Shown piece by piece: positions 1 through 7,680 of a stretch of DNA of 64,000 nucleotides (the first letter of the stretch is position 1; each line of letters opens with the position of its first letter). The position numbers and the translations under genes are program-made. A model generated the notes under the pieces. That model made no database searches. It saw nothing but the letters and a program-made list of their open reading frames with translations, and was not told the DNA's origin. This DNA is from Variovorax sp. IB41 (lineage in GTDB: Bacteria; Pseudomonadota; Gammaproteobacteria; Burkholderiales; Burkholderiaceae_C), in assembly GCF_016405905.1 (NCBI RefSeq), contig NZ_JAEFCB010000011.1, forward strand, positions 1-64,000, in the 5' to 3' direction.

Positions 1-595
1 CGAAGGTGGCGGTGAGGGTCTTCCACTCGTTCGCGATTGCGAGCGTCGTGACCACGGCGAGTACCACGCCGCTGAAGATCTTGGTGGGCTTTTCCATGCG
101 CGCGGCGAACGCCGGCTTGCGCGAGGCCACGAACATGCCGATGGCCACCGGCACCATCACGATCGCGATCACTTCCACGAGCTTGCGCGTCTGCAGCGGC
201 ACCACCTGGCCGCCGTGCGCAAAATGGTTGATGGCCCAGTTGGCGATGAGCGGCAGCGTGACGATCGACAGCAGCGTGTTCACGGCGGTGAGCGAGATGT
301 TCATCGCCACGTTGCCGCCGAAGAGGTGCGAGAACAGGTTGGCCGAAATGCCGCCCGGCGAAGCCGCCAGCAGCATGAGCCCGATGGCGAACACCGGCGA
401 GAGCCCGAAGCCCACGATGATCGCGTAGCAGGCGAGTGGCAGGCCAATGACCTGCAGCAGGAGCGCGATGGTCACCGCCTTGGGGTGCTTGAAGAGCCGC
501 CGGAAGTCGGCCAGCGAGAGCGACAGCCCCAGCCCGAACATCACCAGCGCGAGCGCGCCGAACAGGAACCGGGTCACGATGAGCGTGGTGTCCAT
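1..595 (-). CDS. BASS-family (bile acid:Na+ symporter type) transporter, 3' end cut by window
   Basis: The visible 198 residues are almost all membrane helices with short loops, starting MDTTLIVTRFLFGALALVMF. The segment ASPGGISANLFSHLFGGN near residue 75-95 is the conserved Gly/Asn-rich sodium-site signature of the bile acid:sodium symporter family, followed by MNISLTAVNTLLSI. The family imports carboxylated organic anions with sodium. The ATG is preceded by GAGGAG. It lies downstream of the class II aldolase and HD-domain genes on the same strand, so it probably carries the substrate or product of that unit; the substrate cannot be read from sequence. The C-terminal part is outside the window. 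Confidence 0.85.
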   Translation of the reverse strand, partial: MDTTLIVTRFLFGALALVMFGLGLSLSLADFRRLFKHPKAVTIALLLQVIGLPLACYAIIVGFGLSPVFAIGLMLLAASPGGISANLFSHLFGGNVAMNISLTAVNTLLSIVTLPLIANWAINHFAHGGQVVPLQTRKLVEVIAIVMVPVAIGMFVASRKPAFAARMEKPTKIFSGVVLAVVTTLAIANEWKTLTATF

Positions 596-690
596 GGATT
601 GTGTCTCCTCTTTGGTTCTTCTAAAAAAATGGCTGCCCGCACCCGTCGCGCGGGCGCTGGCAGCCGTGGAAAACCGGGGATCGACGCGTC

Positions 691-1458
691 TTATTGTTTG
701 TAGCTGTCGTCGATGCGGTCGAGTTTGCGGATCAGCGAAGGCCAGACGAACATGCCGCCCAGGCCGCCGCTTTGCACCTTCATCGCCTGGCCCACGCCAT
801 CGATGATCTTCGGGTTCACATGCGTGAGTTCGCTGCCGCCCGATTGCGCCGCGATCTGGATCTGGCAGGTGTTCTCGAAGGTGTACATCGAAAGGAACGC
901 ATCGGCAATGGTCTTGCCGCAGGTCAGCAGGCCGTGGTTGCGCAGCATGAGGAAATTCGCATGGCCCATGTCGGCCTGCAGGCGCGGCTTCTCGTCGTCG
1001 CGGAAGGCCACGCCTTCGTAGTCGTGGTAGGCGAGCGAGGCCAGCACGAAGGTCGACTGCTGGCTGATGGGCAGCACGCCGTTCTTCTGCGCGCTCACCG
1101 CGATGCCGGCCTTGGTGTGGGTGTGCAGCACGCACTGGATGTCTTCGCGCGCGGCATGCACCGCGCTGTGGATCACGAAGCCGGCCGGGTTGACCGGGTA
1201 GGGCGACTCGATGATCTTGTTGCACTGCTGGTCGACTTTCACGAGGCTGGACGCGGTGATCTCGTCGAACATCAGCCCGTAGGGGTTGATGAGAAAGTGA
1301 TGCTCGGGGCCGGGCACGCGCGCGCTGATGTGCGTGAACACGAGGTCGCTCCAGCCGTAGAGCGCGACGAGCCGGTAGCAGGCGGCGAGGTCCACGCGCA
1401 GCTGCCACTCTTCGGCGGAGACGAGCTTCTGGATTTCGGATTGGGAGTTGGCGTTCAT
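691..1458 (-). CDS. Class II aldolase/adducin family protein
   Basis: 255 residues, usual family length. The zinc-binding histidines are visible in VLHTHTKAG (His112 and His114) and LRNHGLL near residue 178, and the phosphate/substrate loop region SDLVFTHISARVPG sits near the N terminus. Class II aldolases of this type (fuculose-phosphate aldolase, adducin head and decarboxylase-like members) cleave or epimerise/decarboxylate hydroxy-carbonyl compounds with zinc; the precise substrate is not predictable. It is 28 bases downstream of the HD-domain gene and upstream of the BASS transporter, consistent with a three-gene catabolic operon. Confidence 0.88.
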   Translation of the reverse strand: MNANSQSEIQKLVSAEEWQLRVDLAACYRLVALYGWSDLVFTHISARVPGPEHHFLINPYGLMFDEITASSLVKVDQQCNKIIESPYPVNPAGFVIHSAVHAAREDIQCVLHTHTKAGIAVSAQKNGVLPISQQSTFVLASLAYHDYEGVAFRDDEKPRLQADMGHANFLMLRNHGLLTCGKTIADAFLSMYTFENTCQIQIAAQSGGSELTHVNPKIIDGVGQAMKVQSGGLGGMFVWPSLIRKLDRIDDSYKQ

Positions 1459-1486
1459 GGTGTGGGTGTCCTTTGTCTGGGGTCTG

Positions 1487-2077
1487 TCAGGCCGCGGCCG
1501 GCTCTTTGAGCACGGTCTTGTAGATGCTTTGCTTGGGCTGGGCCATCAACCGGCGCAGCATGGGCTCGAATTCGCCGATCGGCAAGGTCTCGGCCTTCGG
1601 GTCGAAGGCGGGGTTGTCGTAGAGCGCGCAGAACTCGGCCGTGCGCTCGTAGTGCGGGTGGTCCTTGAAGTTCTCGCGCATGTCGCGGTCCAGGCCAATG
1701 TGATGGAAGAAGTAATGGCCCTGGAAGATCCCGTGGTGCTGCACCATCCAGTGGTTGGCCTCGCTCACGAAGGGCTTGAGGATCGCGGCGGCGATGTCGG
1801 GGTGGTTGAAGCTGCCGAGCGTGTCGCCGATGTCGTGCAAGAGCGCGCACACCACGTACTCCTCGTCGCGGCCGTCGCGCAGGGCGCGCGTGGCGGTCTG
1901 CAGCGAGTGGGTGTAGCGGTCGACCGGAAAGCCGCCGTAGTCGCCCTCCAGGATCTGCAGGTGCTTGATCACGCGCGCGGGCAGGCCGCCCGCGAACTGC
2001 ATGAACTCGCCGCCGATCAGTTGCCAGTCTTCGCGCGTGCTCTCCTGCATGCTCTTGAAACTTGCCCTTGCGCTCAT
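1487..2077 (-). CDS. HD-domain protein, PhnZ/MIOX-like (possible diiron oxygenase or phosphohydrolase)
   Basis: 196 residues from ATG at 2077. The histidine pattern is rich: His57 in RYTHSLQ, His81-Asp82 in CALLHDIGD, His92 in FNHPD, then HW-MVQHHGIFQGHYFFHH at 109-126. This number and spacing of histidines is what is seen in dinuclear HD proteins, including the mixed-valent diiron oxygenases PhnZ, TmpB and myo-inositol oxygenase, as well as ordinary HD phosphohydrolases. The choice between oxygenase and hydrolase is inference. An open reading frame extends far upstream on this strand but that part is arginine-rich antisense of the neighbouring regulator, so the ATG after the intergenic region was chosen. 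Confidence 0.8.
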   Translation of the reverse strand: MSARASFKSMQESTREDWQLIGGEFMQFAGGLPARVIKHLQILEGDYGGFPVDRYTHSLQTATRALRDGRDEEYVVCALLHDIGDTLGSFNHPDIAAAILKPFVSEANHWMVQHHGIFQGHYFFHHIGLDRDMRENFKDHPHYERTAEFCALYDNPAFDPKAETLPIGEFEPMLRRLMAQPKQSIYKTVLKEPAAA

Positions 2078-2152
2078 CGTGTCGTCTCCATTGTTCGTGC
2101 GTTGTTCGTCCGTGGGGTGGCGGTCACTGTAGACCTGCACTTGACGCTCAAC

Positions 2153-2168
2153 TGTCAAGAATTTGACA
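2153..2168. promoter_or_regulatory. Perfect 16-base palindrome, candidate Crp/Fnr-type operator
   Basis: TGTCAAGAATTTGACA is two inverted TGTCAA half-sites around four bases, the 6-4-6 geometry of Crp/Fnr-family sites such as the Fnr box TTGAT-N4-ATCAA. A second overlapping pair, TTGAC-N8-GTCAA, starts at 2141. It lies between the divergent HD-domain gene and the Crp/Fnr regulator gene, so autoregulation plus control of the HD/aldolase/transporter unit is plausible. A further inverted repeat, GTCCCC-GG-GGGGAC, sits at 2192-2205 just upstream of the regulator start. Confidence 0.55.
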
Positions 2169-2224
2169 ATGTAGGGTGGTGGTAAACCCCTGTCCCCGGG
2201 GGGACCCGCCGATCCTTTCTCCCG

Positions 2225-2947
2225 ATGCCCCCTTCCACCAAGCCGCGTCTCTCCGCCCCGCACCGCGCCGCGCTGGAGGGCAACCCGTGGTTCACCAGCA
2301 TGCCGCGCGCGCAGCGCGAGGCGCTGGTGGGCGCGGCCGAGCTCATCCACGTGCGGCGCGGCACGATGGTGTTCCGCCAGGGCGATCCGATTCATGCGTC
2401 GGGCGGCGGTTTCTACGGGCTGGTGGCGGGCACGATCAAGATCTCGTCGCTGCGGCAGGACGGCCGCGAGGCCATCCTCGCGGTGCTGGAGCCGGGCAAC
2501 TGGTTCGGCGAGATCACGCTGATCGACGGCTCGCCCCGCACGCACGACGCGACCGCGCTCGAGGCGCTCGACCTCCTGGTGGTGTCGCCCGAAGCCTTCA
2601 CGCGGCAGATGCGCGACGTGGTGTTTTCCAACGCGATTGCCGCGATGCTGGCCGCGCGGGTGCGCATGCTCTACGGCCTCGCGGAAGACGCGACGCTGCG
2701 CAGCCTGCGCGCGCGCGTGGCGCACCGGCTGCTGGTGCTCGCGCGCGGCGACGCGACGCAGTCGGTGCACCTGCGGCACCAGCTCATGCTGCCGCAGGAG
2801 GCGCTCGCGATGATGCTCGGCGTGACGCGCCAGACGCTCTCGAAAGAACTCAACGCGCTGGCGGGCGAGGGCGTGGTGGCGCTGGGCTACGGGCGCATCG
2901 AGCTGCTGTCGCTCGATGCGCTGCAGCGGCTGGTCAGTACGGGATAG
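2225..2947 (+). CDS. Crp/Fnr family transcriptional regulator
   Basis: 240 residues. The N-terminal half is a cyclic-nucleotide-binding type beta-roll with GNWFGEITLIDGSPRTHDA near residues 92-110, equivalent to the phosphate-binding cassette of Crp, and the C-terminal half is a winged helix with LPQEALAMMLGVTRQTLSKE as the recognition helix-turn-helix. No N-terminal cysteine cluster is present, so it is not a classical oxygen-sensing Fnr. It is divergent from the HD/aldolase/BASS unit with a palindromic site between them, and is its likely regulator. The effector is unknown. Confidence 0.88.
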   Translation: MPPSTKPRLSAPHRAALEGNPWFTSMPRAQREALVGAAELIHVRRGTMVFRQGDPIHASGGGFYGLVAGTIKISSLRQDGREAILAVLEPGNWFGEITLIDGSPRTHDATALEALDLLVVSPEAFTRQMRDVVFSNAIAAMLAARVRMLYGLAEDATLRSLRARVAHRLLVLARGDATQSVHLRHQLMLPQEALAMMLGVTRQTLSKELNALAGEGVVALGYGRIELLSLDALQRLVSTG

Positions 2948-2979
2948 CTTCTGCGGTCACTCACGACTCTTTCGTGAAA

Positions 2980-3071
2980 CACCGCGGAACCGGCTTTGCC
3001 GGGCCGCAGGTGTTGCCCCCGGTAGGGGGTAGGAGAAGCGACACGAAGTGCGCGCAGCCTGGGGGCGAGCC
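2980..3071. repeat. Intergenic repeat-like element with two hairpins
   Basis: The gap between two convergent genes holds CCGGC-TTT-GCCGG at 2990-3002 and CCCCC-GGTA-GGGGG at 3016-3029, followed by a segment reading toward GCAGCCTGGGGGCGAGCC. From memory this combination recurs between genes in Variovorax and relatives and may act as a two-way terminator. I cannot count copies from one window, so the repeat status rests on recall. Confidence 0.4.
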
Positions 3072-4240
3072 TATCTGAGCACGCGCCCGTCGGCCGAGAT
3101 GCTGATCAGGTCGATGCTGCGCACGTTGTCGCGCAGGCCCGGGCGCAGGTTGATGCGAAAGCCCCCCACGTCGTAGTCGGTCATCGCGGTCATCGTGCGC
3201 TGCAGCGTCGCCGTGTTGAAGCCGCGGCCCGCGCGGCGCACCGCCTCACCCACTGTCTTGGCGGCGATGAAGCCCTCCAGCCCTTCGTAGGACGCGGTCT
3301 GGTCGGAGTTGTCGACCGCCGCGAGGTACTCCTTGACGATCGGAATGGCCGAGGGCCGCGGCGAGGGCACCACCTGCGAGATCACGATGCCGCCGATGTC
3401 CTTGCCCAGCTCCGCGTAGAGCGGATCGATCCCCACGATCGAGAAGGCCATGAAGTTGCCCGTGTAGCCGCTCTTGCGGAGCTTGCGGATGGCGCTGGCG
3501 GTGGTGCCCGAGAGCGACACCAGCACGATGGCCTGGGGCGACTGCTTCTGCACGTCTTTCAGCGCGGCGTCGAGCTTGTCGCCGCCCGCGGGCACCAGCG
3601 CGCTCGCGACCAGCGGGGTGAGCTTGAGTTCGGTGATGGCCTGCTGCACGGCGGCCAGGCCCGCGCGGCCCATGGCGTCGTCGTCGCCCAGGAACGCCAC
3701 GCGCGTCTGCCCCACGGTGGCGCACTGGCGCACGATCTTGAGGGCCTCGTCGATCATGCCGGGCCGCACGTGGAACACGTTCGGGTGCTCGGCGCCGCGC
3801 AGGTTGTCCGATGCGGCGAAGGGTGCGAAGAGCAGGCTCCCCTGCTGGGTGGCGACGTTCGCGCCGGCCTCGCTGCTGGCGGTGCCGACGAAGCCGAAGA
3901 GCAGGTCCGCCTTCTGCGCGCCGAGCAGGGTGCGCGCGTTGGCGCTGGCGCGGGCGGCTTCGTAGCCGTCGTCCAACTGCACCAGCTTCAGCTGCAGGCC
4001 GGTGGTAGCGTTGCGCGTGTTGAAGTCGCTCACCGCGAGCCGGCTGCCCGCCGCGAAGGCGCTGCCGATGTCAGCGGCGCCGCCGGTCAGCGGCACCGAT
4101 TGCCCGAGCAGCACGACGCGGGGCGCGCCGGCGGTGCGGGTCTGCGCCAATGCACCTTGAGTGATGCCCAAACCCATGCCGCCGCCCCACAGCAGCGCGC
4201 CGCATGCCTTCTCCAACCATTCCCTGCGTGACCTGTTCAT
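3071..4240 (-). CDS. Periplasmic binding protein, branched-chain amino acid ABC type (orphan)
   Basis: 389 residues from ATG at 4240, which has AAGGTG seven bases upstream; an in-frame ATG 13 codons earlier lacks a good ribosome site. The N terminus NRSRREWLEKACGALLWGG carries an SRREWL twin-arginine-like signal and cleavage near GALAQ. The mature part has the Peripla_BP_6/LivK fold: VVLLGQSVPLTGGAADIG, LVQLDDGYEAARASANARTL and later SGTTASAIRKLRKSGYTG. Such proteins bind amino acids, aromatic acids or amides and feed an ABC permease. No permease or ATPase gene is next to it, so its partner lies elsewhere or it has a sensing role. Confidence 0.85.
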   Translation of the reverse strand: MNRSRREWLEKACGALLWGGGMGLGITQGALAQTRTAGAPRVVLLGQSVPLTGGAADIGSAFAAGSRLAVSDFNTRNATTGLQLKLVQLDDGYEAARASANARTLLGAQKADLLFGFVGTASSEAGANVATQQGSLLFAPFAASDNLRGAEHPNVFHVRPGMIDEALKIVRQCATVGQTRVAFLGDDDAMGRAGLAAVQQAITELKLTPLVASALVPAGGDKLDAALKDVQKQSPQAIVLVSLSGTTASAIRKLRKSGYTGNFMAFSIVGIDPLYAELGKDIGGIVISQVVPSPRPSAIPIVKEYLAAVDNSDQTASYEGLEGFIAAKTVGEAVRRAGRGFNTATLQRTMTAMTDYDVGGFRINLRPGLRDNVRSIDLISISADGRVLR

Positions 4241-4323
4241 TGCGCACCTTTTGTGAGAAGTAGTAAAAAAGTGTAGCAATATTGAGGCCAGGGCGATAGC
4301 AGCGGCTGCTACAGAATTGCCCT

Positions 4324-4785
4324 ATGAAAACTGCTTTTCTCTGGGGTGGATTCGGGTTGTGCGTGGCGCTCGCGGGATGCACCGTGCTGCCGCGCGATGT
4401 GGTGGAAATCGCGCAGCCCGTTCCTGCACCGTCGCCGGACGTTGCGCAGGAGCCGCCGCCCATGGTCATCGGTGCGCCGCCGACCGCAGCCACGCGGCCC
4501 CAGGCGCCCGCGATCGAGAAGGATGCGGTGATCCGCCAGCGGCGCCTGCCCGACTATCCGACCGCGCTGGCGAACGAGGGCGTGGAAGGCCAGGTGATCG
4601 CCGTCTTCTACGTGGGTGAAACAGGCGTGCCCGAAGACGTGCGCATCGAACGATCGCCGCATCCGCTGCTGTCGAAGGCGGTGACCGATGCACTCAAGGG
4701 ATGGCGCTTCGACCCCGCGCGCTCGGCGGACGGGCGCGCGGTGCGCACCCGGATGCGGCTGCCGTTCCGCTTCCAGGCCGAGTAG
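4324..4785 (+). CDS. TonB C-terminal domain lipoprotein
   Basis: 153 residues. The start has a signal peptide ending in LAGC with Cys19 as the lipidation site and Thr at +2, which favours outer-membrane sorting. A proline/alanine linker (residues 28-62) leads to a TonB-like C-terminal domain: DYPTALANEGVEGQVIAVFYV, then GVPEDVRIERSPHPLLSKAVTDAL and GWRFDPA. A true TonB is anchored in the inner membrane by an N-terminal helix; a lipobox here means it is probably not an energy transducer but a periplasmic or outer-membrane partner. It stands alone, divergent from the binding-protein gene. Confidence 0.75.
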   Translation: MKTAFLWGGFGLCVALAGCTVLPRDVVEIAQPVPAPSPDVAQEPPPMVIGAPPTAATRPQAPAIEKDAVIRQRRLPDYPTALANEGVEGQVIAVFYVGETGVPEDVRIERSPHPLLSKAVTDALKGWRFDPARSADGRAVRTRMRLPFRFQAE

Positions 4786-4807
4786 CGGGTTGTAGCGGAC
4801 TTTTTCT

Positions 4808-5566
4808 TCAGGCGCGCTCGAACACCAGGTCCCACACGCCGTGGCCGAGCTTGATGCCGCGGTTCTCGAACTTGGTGAGCGGGCGGTATTCCGGCTTCGC
4901 GGCGTAGCCTTCGGCTGTGTTGCGCAGCAGCGGCTCGGCGGCCAGCACCTCGAGCATCTGCTCGGCGTAGGGCTGCCAGTCGGTCGCGCAATGGATGTAG
5001 CCGCCGGGGCGCAGGTGCTGCGCGAGCTTGGTCACGAATTCGGGCTGGATCAGCCGGCGCTTGTTGTGGCGCTTCTTGTGCCACGGGTCCGGAAAGAACA
5101 CATGCACGCCGGCCAGCGTGCCGGGCTGCAGCATGTGGTCGAGCACGTCGACCGCGTCGTGCGCGCAGATGCGGATGTTCGAGATCGACTGCTCGCCGAT
5201 GCGCTTGAGCAGCGCGCCCACGCCGGGCTCGTGCACCTCGCAGCAGAAAAAGTTGGTCTCGGGCAGCACCGTGGCGATGTGCGCGGTGGCCTCGCCCATG
5301 CCGAAGCCGATCTCCAGCACCGTCGGGGCGGCGCGGCCGCCGAAGGCCGCCGTCAAGTCGAGCGGCTCGGGGGTGTAGGGGATGAGAAACAGCGGACCCA
5401 GTTCAGAAAAGGCCCGCGCCTGGCCGTCGGTGGTGCGGCCGGCGCGCTTGACGAAGCTCTTGAGGCGGCGGTGCAGCGGGTGCGGCTTGTTGCTGTCGCC
5501 CGCGCTGTCGTCTGTGGTTTCGTCGCTGGGCGGGAGGTCGTGGGGCACGGTGTCGGGAAAGTTCAT
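4808..5566 (-). CDS. trmB: tRNA (guanine-N7-)-methyltransferase
   Basis: 252 residues. The SAM site VLEIGFGMGEATAHIA, the acidic VHEPGVGALL and the hallmark VFFPDPWHKKRHNKRRL are all present, as is the C-terminal ENRGIKLGHGVWDLVFER. TrmB makes m7G46 in the variable loop of tRNAs. The start overlaps the end of gluQ by four bases (ATGA type), so the two tRNA-modification genes are translationally coupled. The N-terminal 40 residues are acidic and family-variable. Confidence 0.96.
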   Translation of the reverse strand: MNFPDTVPHDLPPSDETTDDSAGDSNKPHPLHRRLKSFVKRAGRTTDGQARAFSELGPLFLIPYTPEPLDLTAAFGGRAAPTVLEIGFGMGEATAHIATVLPETNFFCCEVHEPGVGALLKRIGEQSISNIRICAHDAVDVLDHMLQPGTLAGVHVFFPDPWHKKRHNKRRLIQPEFVTKLAQHLRPGGYIHCATDWQPYAEQMLEVLAAEPLLRNTAEGYAAKPEYRPLTKFENRGIKLGHGVWDLVFERA

Positions 5567-6477
5567 GGCGGCCGCGAATTGTAGAGAGCGCGCCATTCGG
5601 GCACCCAGCCGGCCAGTGCGGCCGCGCAGGATGCGGCCGTGGCGGGGCCCAGGCCGAGCACGCGCGCGGCCGCATCGAGCGCGGCCAGCGCGGCCTCGGG
5701 CGTAGACGTGTCGATGGCCGTGGCGCCGTTCTGCTTGGAGAGCTTGTCGCCATCGGCACCGCGCACCAGCGGCGTGTGCAGGTAGCTGGGCGTCGGAAGG
5801 CCCAGCGCGCGCTGCAGCAGGATCTGGCGCGCGGTGTTGTCTGCCAGGTCCTCGCCGCGGACCACGTCGGTCACGCCTTGCTCCGCGTCGTCGACCACCA
5901 CGGCGAGTTGATAGGCCCACGGGCCATCGGCGCGGCGCAGCACGAAGTCGCCGACCTCGCGGCTGACGTCCTGGTGCTGCTCGCCCAGGCGCCGGTCGGT
6001 CCAGCGGAGTTCACCGGGCTGATTCGATTCGAACTTCTCGGTGGCGAAGCGCCAGGCCCGCGCGGGCTTGCCGTGCAGGCCATCCCGGCAGGTGCCGGGA
6101 TACACGCGCTCGCCATGCCGCTCGTGCCGTTGGCCGAGGCGGGCGAGCGCCATGTCGATGTCCTTGCGCGAACACCCGCACGGGTACGCGAGGCCGAGTG
6201 CCTGCAGCTTCTGCAGCGCCGCCTCGTAGTGCGCCGTGCGCTGCGTCTGCCACACGGGCGTTTCGTCGGGCAGCAGATGGCAATCGGCCAGCTGCCGCAG
6301 CATGTGCTCGCCCATGCGGGGCAGGCACCGTTCGGTGTCGGCGTCCTCGATGCGGATCAGCCAGCGCGCCTCGGGGCCGCGGGCGCGCACGTCGAGCCAG
6401 CTCGCGAGTGCCGCCACCAGCGAGCCGGCGTGCAGCGGCCCGGTGGGCGAGGGCGCGAAACGGCCGGTCTCACGCAT
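5563..6477 (-). CDS. gluQ: Glutamyl-Q tRNA(Asp) synthetase
   Basis: 304 residues, resembling the catalytic half of glutamyl-tRNA synthetase without the anticodon-binding domain. It has GRFAPSPTGPLHAGSLVAAL (HIGH-equivalent HAGS at 16-19), the zinc ligands in YPCGCS and YPGTC, and the KMSKS equivalent DKLSKQN near residue 237. The enzyme attaches glutamate to queuosine in the wobble position of tRNA(Asp). It is co-transcribed with trmB. Confidence 0.95.
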   Translation of the reverse strand: MRETGRFAPSPTGPLHAGSLVAALASWLDVRARGPEARWLIRIEDADTERCLPRMGEHMLRQLADCHLLPDETPVWQTQRTAHYEAALQKLQALGLAYPCGCSRKDIDMALARLGQRHERHGERVYPGTCRDGLHGKPARAWRFATEKFESNQPGELRWTDRRLGEQHQDVSREVGDFVLRRADGPWAYQLAVVVDDAEQGVTDVVRGEDLADNTARQILLQRALGLPTPSYLHTPLVRGADGDKLSKQNGATAIDTSTPEAALAALDAAARVLGLGPATAASCAAALAGWVPEWRALYNSRPP

Positions 6478-6489
6478 CCTAAAAATCGA

Positions 6490-7584
6490 TCAGATCACCG
6501 CGAGTGCCAGCGAAAGGCCCGAGAGGAACGCGTCTTCCACGCGGTGCCCCGTGCACCAGTCGCCCGCCACGCCGATGCGGGCCTTGGCGTCCCACAGGTG
6601 CGTCTTGCCCACGGGCACCTGCGTCTGCGCTTCGGTCCAGCAGCGCGTCTGCGCATGCGAGGGCACCGCGTGGATGCCGGTGATCTCGGCGAAGGCGCGC
6701 AGCAGCTTGGCTTCGACGCGCGGCGCGTCGTCGCGCAGATGTTCCTGCGACCAGGTGGCGCTCGCCTGCAGCGTCCAGCGCTCGATGCGTTCGCGGCCGG
6801 GCTTGGACGATTCGCGCGCGAGCCATGCCACGCGGTGGTGGGTGCTGCGCGCCGCGTTCCACTGCGGGCCGAGGTGCGACATGTTGGGCTGGTTGGCCTG
6901 CGGGAACGCGATCATCAGCGTCCAGCACGGCGCGATGCGCACCGGCTCGATCTTCTGGCTGATCGATGCGGAGAGCTTGCCGTCGCCGAGCAGCACGCGG
7001 GTGCGCGCGGGCGGCACGGCGAGCAGCACGGCGTCGAAGCCGGAGTACACATGCTGCGAATCGTCTTCGCCCGCGGTGCGCAGTTGCCAGCGCTTGGCAT
7101 CGAGCGCGTCGGGCTCGATCTGCGTGACCTGCGTGTTGGTGATGAGGTTGCCGGCCAGCGGCGCGGCCCAGTGGGCCACCAGCGCGTCCATGCCGGGCTG
7201 CGCGACCCAGTGCGATTCGCGGCCGGGCAATGCCGCTTCGGCCACGCGGCCGTGGGCGTCGAGCACGCGCACGAGGTTGGCGCTCCAGGGGCGGCAGAGG
7301 CTGGGCGTGGCTTCGAGCGCCAGCGCGAATCGCGGATCGCGCACGGTGAAGTACTGCGCGCCGCTGTCGAAGCGGCCGAACGCCGTGTCGATGCTCGCCA
7401 TGCGGCCGCCGGGCGCGGCCTCGCGTTCGAACAGCGTGACCTTGTGACCGGCCTGCACCAGCGTGCGCGCGCAGGCCACCCCGGCGATGCCGGCGCCGAC
7501 GACGGCGTAGTGGCGGGGAGTGGGGGAGGACGCGGAGGATGTTCGGTGACGGTCGGCTTGTTTTGCAGTTGCGCGGGTGCTCAT
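6490..7584 (-). CDS. FAD-dependent amine-oxidase-type (renalase-like) oxidoreductase
   Basis: 364 residues. The FAD-binding Rossmann motif YAVVGAGIAGVACARTL starts near residue 26, followed by VTLFEREAAPGGRMAS and GRFDSGAQYFTVRDPRF, which is typical of bacterial renalase-like NAD(P)/FAD proteins, and the C-terminal FAD contact is AGDWCTGHRVEDAFLSG. These proteins are thought to oxidise aberrant dihydronicotinamide isomers or amines; the substrate here is not defined. It lies 12 bases before gluQ on the same strand. Confidence 0.82.
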   Translation of the reverse strand: MSTRATAKQADRHRTSSASSPTPRHYAVVGAGIAGVACARTLVQAGHKVTLFEREAAPGGRMASIDTAFGRFDSGAQYFTVRDPRFALALEATPSLCRPWSANLVRVLDAHGRVAEAALPGRESHWVAQPGMDALVAHWAAPLAGNLITNTQVTQIEPDALDAKRWQLRTAGEDDSQHVYSGFDAVLLAVPPARTRVLLGDGKLSASISQKIEPVRIAPCWTLMIAFPQANQPNMSHLGPQWNAARSTHHRVAWLARESSKPGRERIERWTLQASATWSQEHLRDDAPRVEAKLLRAFAEITGIHAVPSHAQTRCWTEAQTQVPVGKTHLWDAKARIGVAGDWCTGHRVEDAFLSGLSLALAVI

Positions 7585-7680
7585 GGCGGACTCTTTTCTT
7601 TTGACAGGGAGACAATGAATGTGTCCGCACTCTACATCGGTCTGCGAGGGCCGCTGGGAGACCAGGCCTCAGGGCTTTCC

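Noticed and set aside
2078..2779. N-terminal extension of the HD-domain gene through the intergenic region
   Set aside because: It would cover the divergent Crp/Fnr gene in antisense and the palindromic operator; the ATG at 2077 gives the expected family length.
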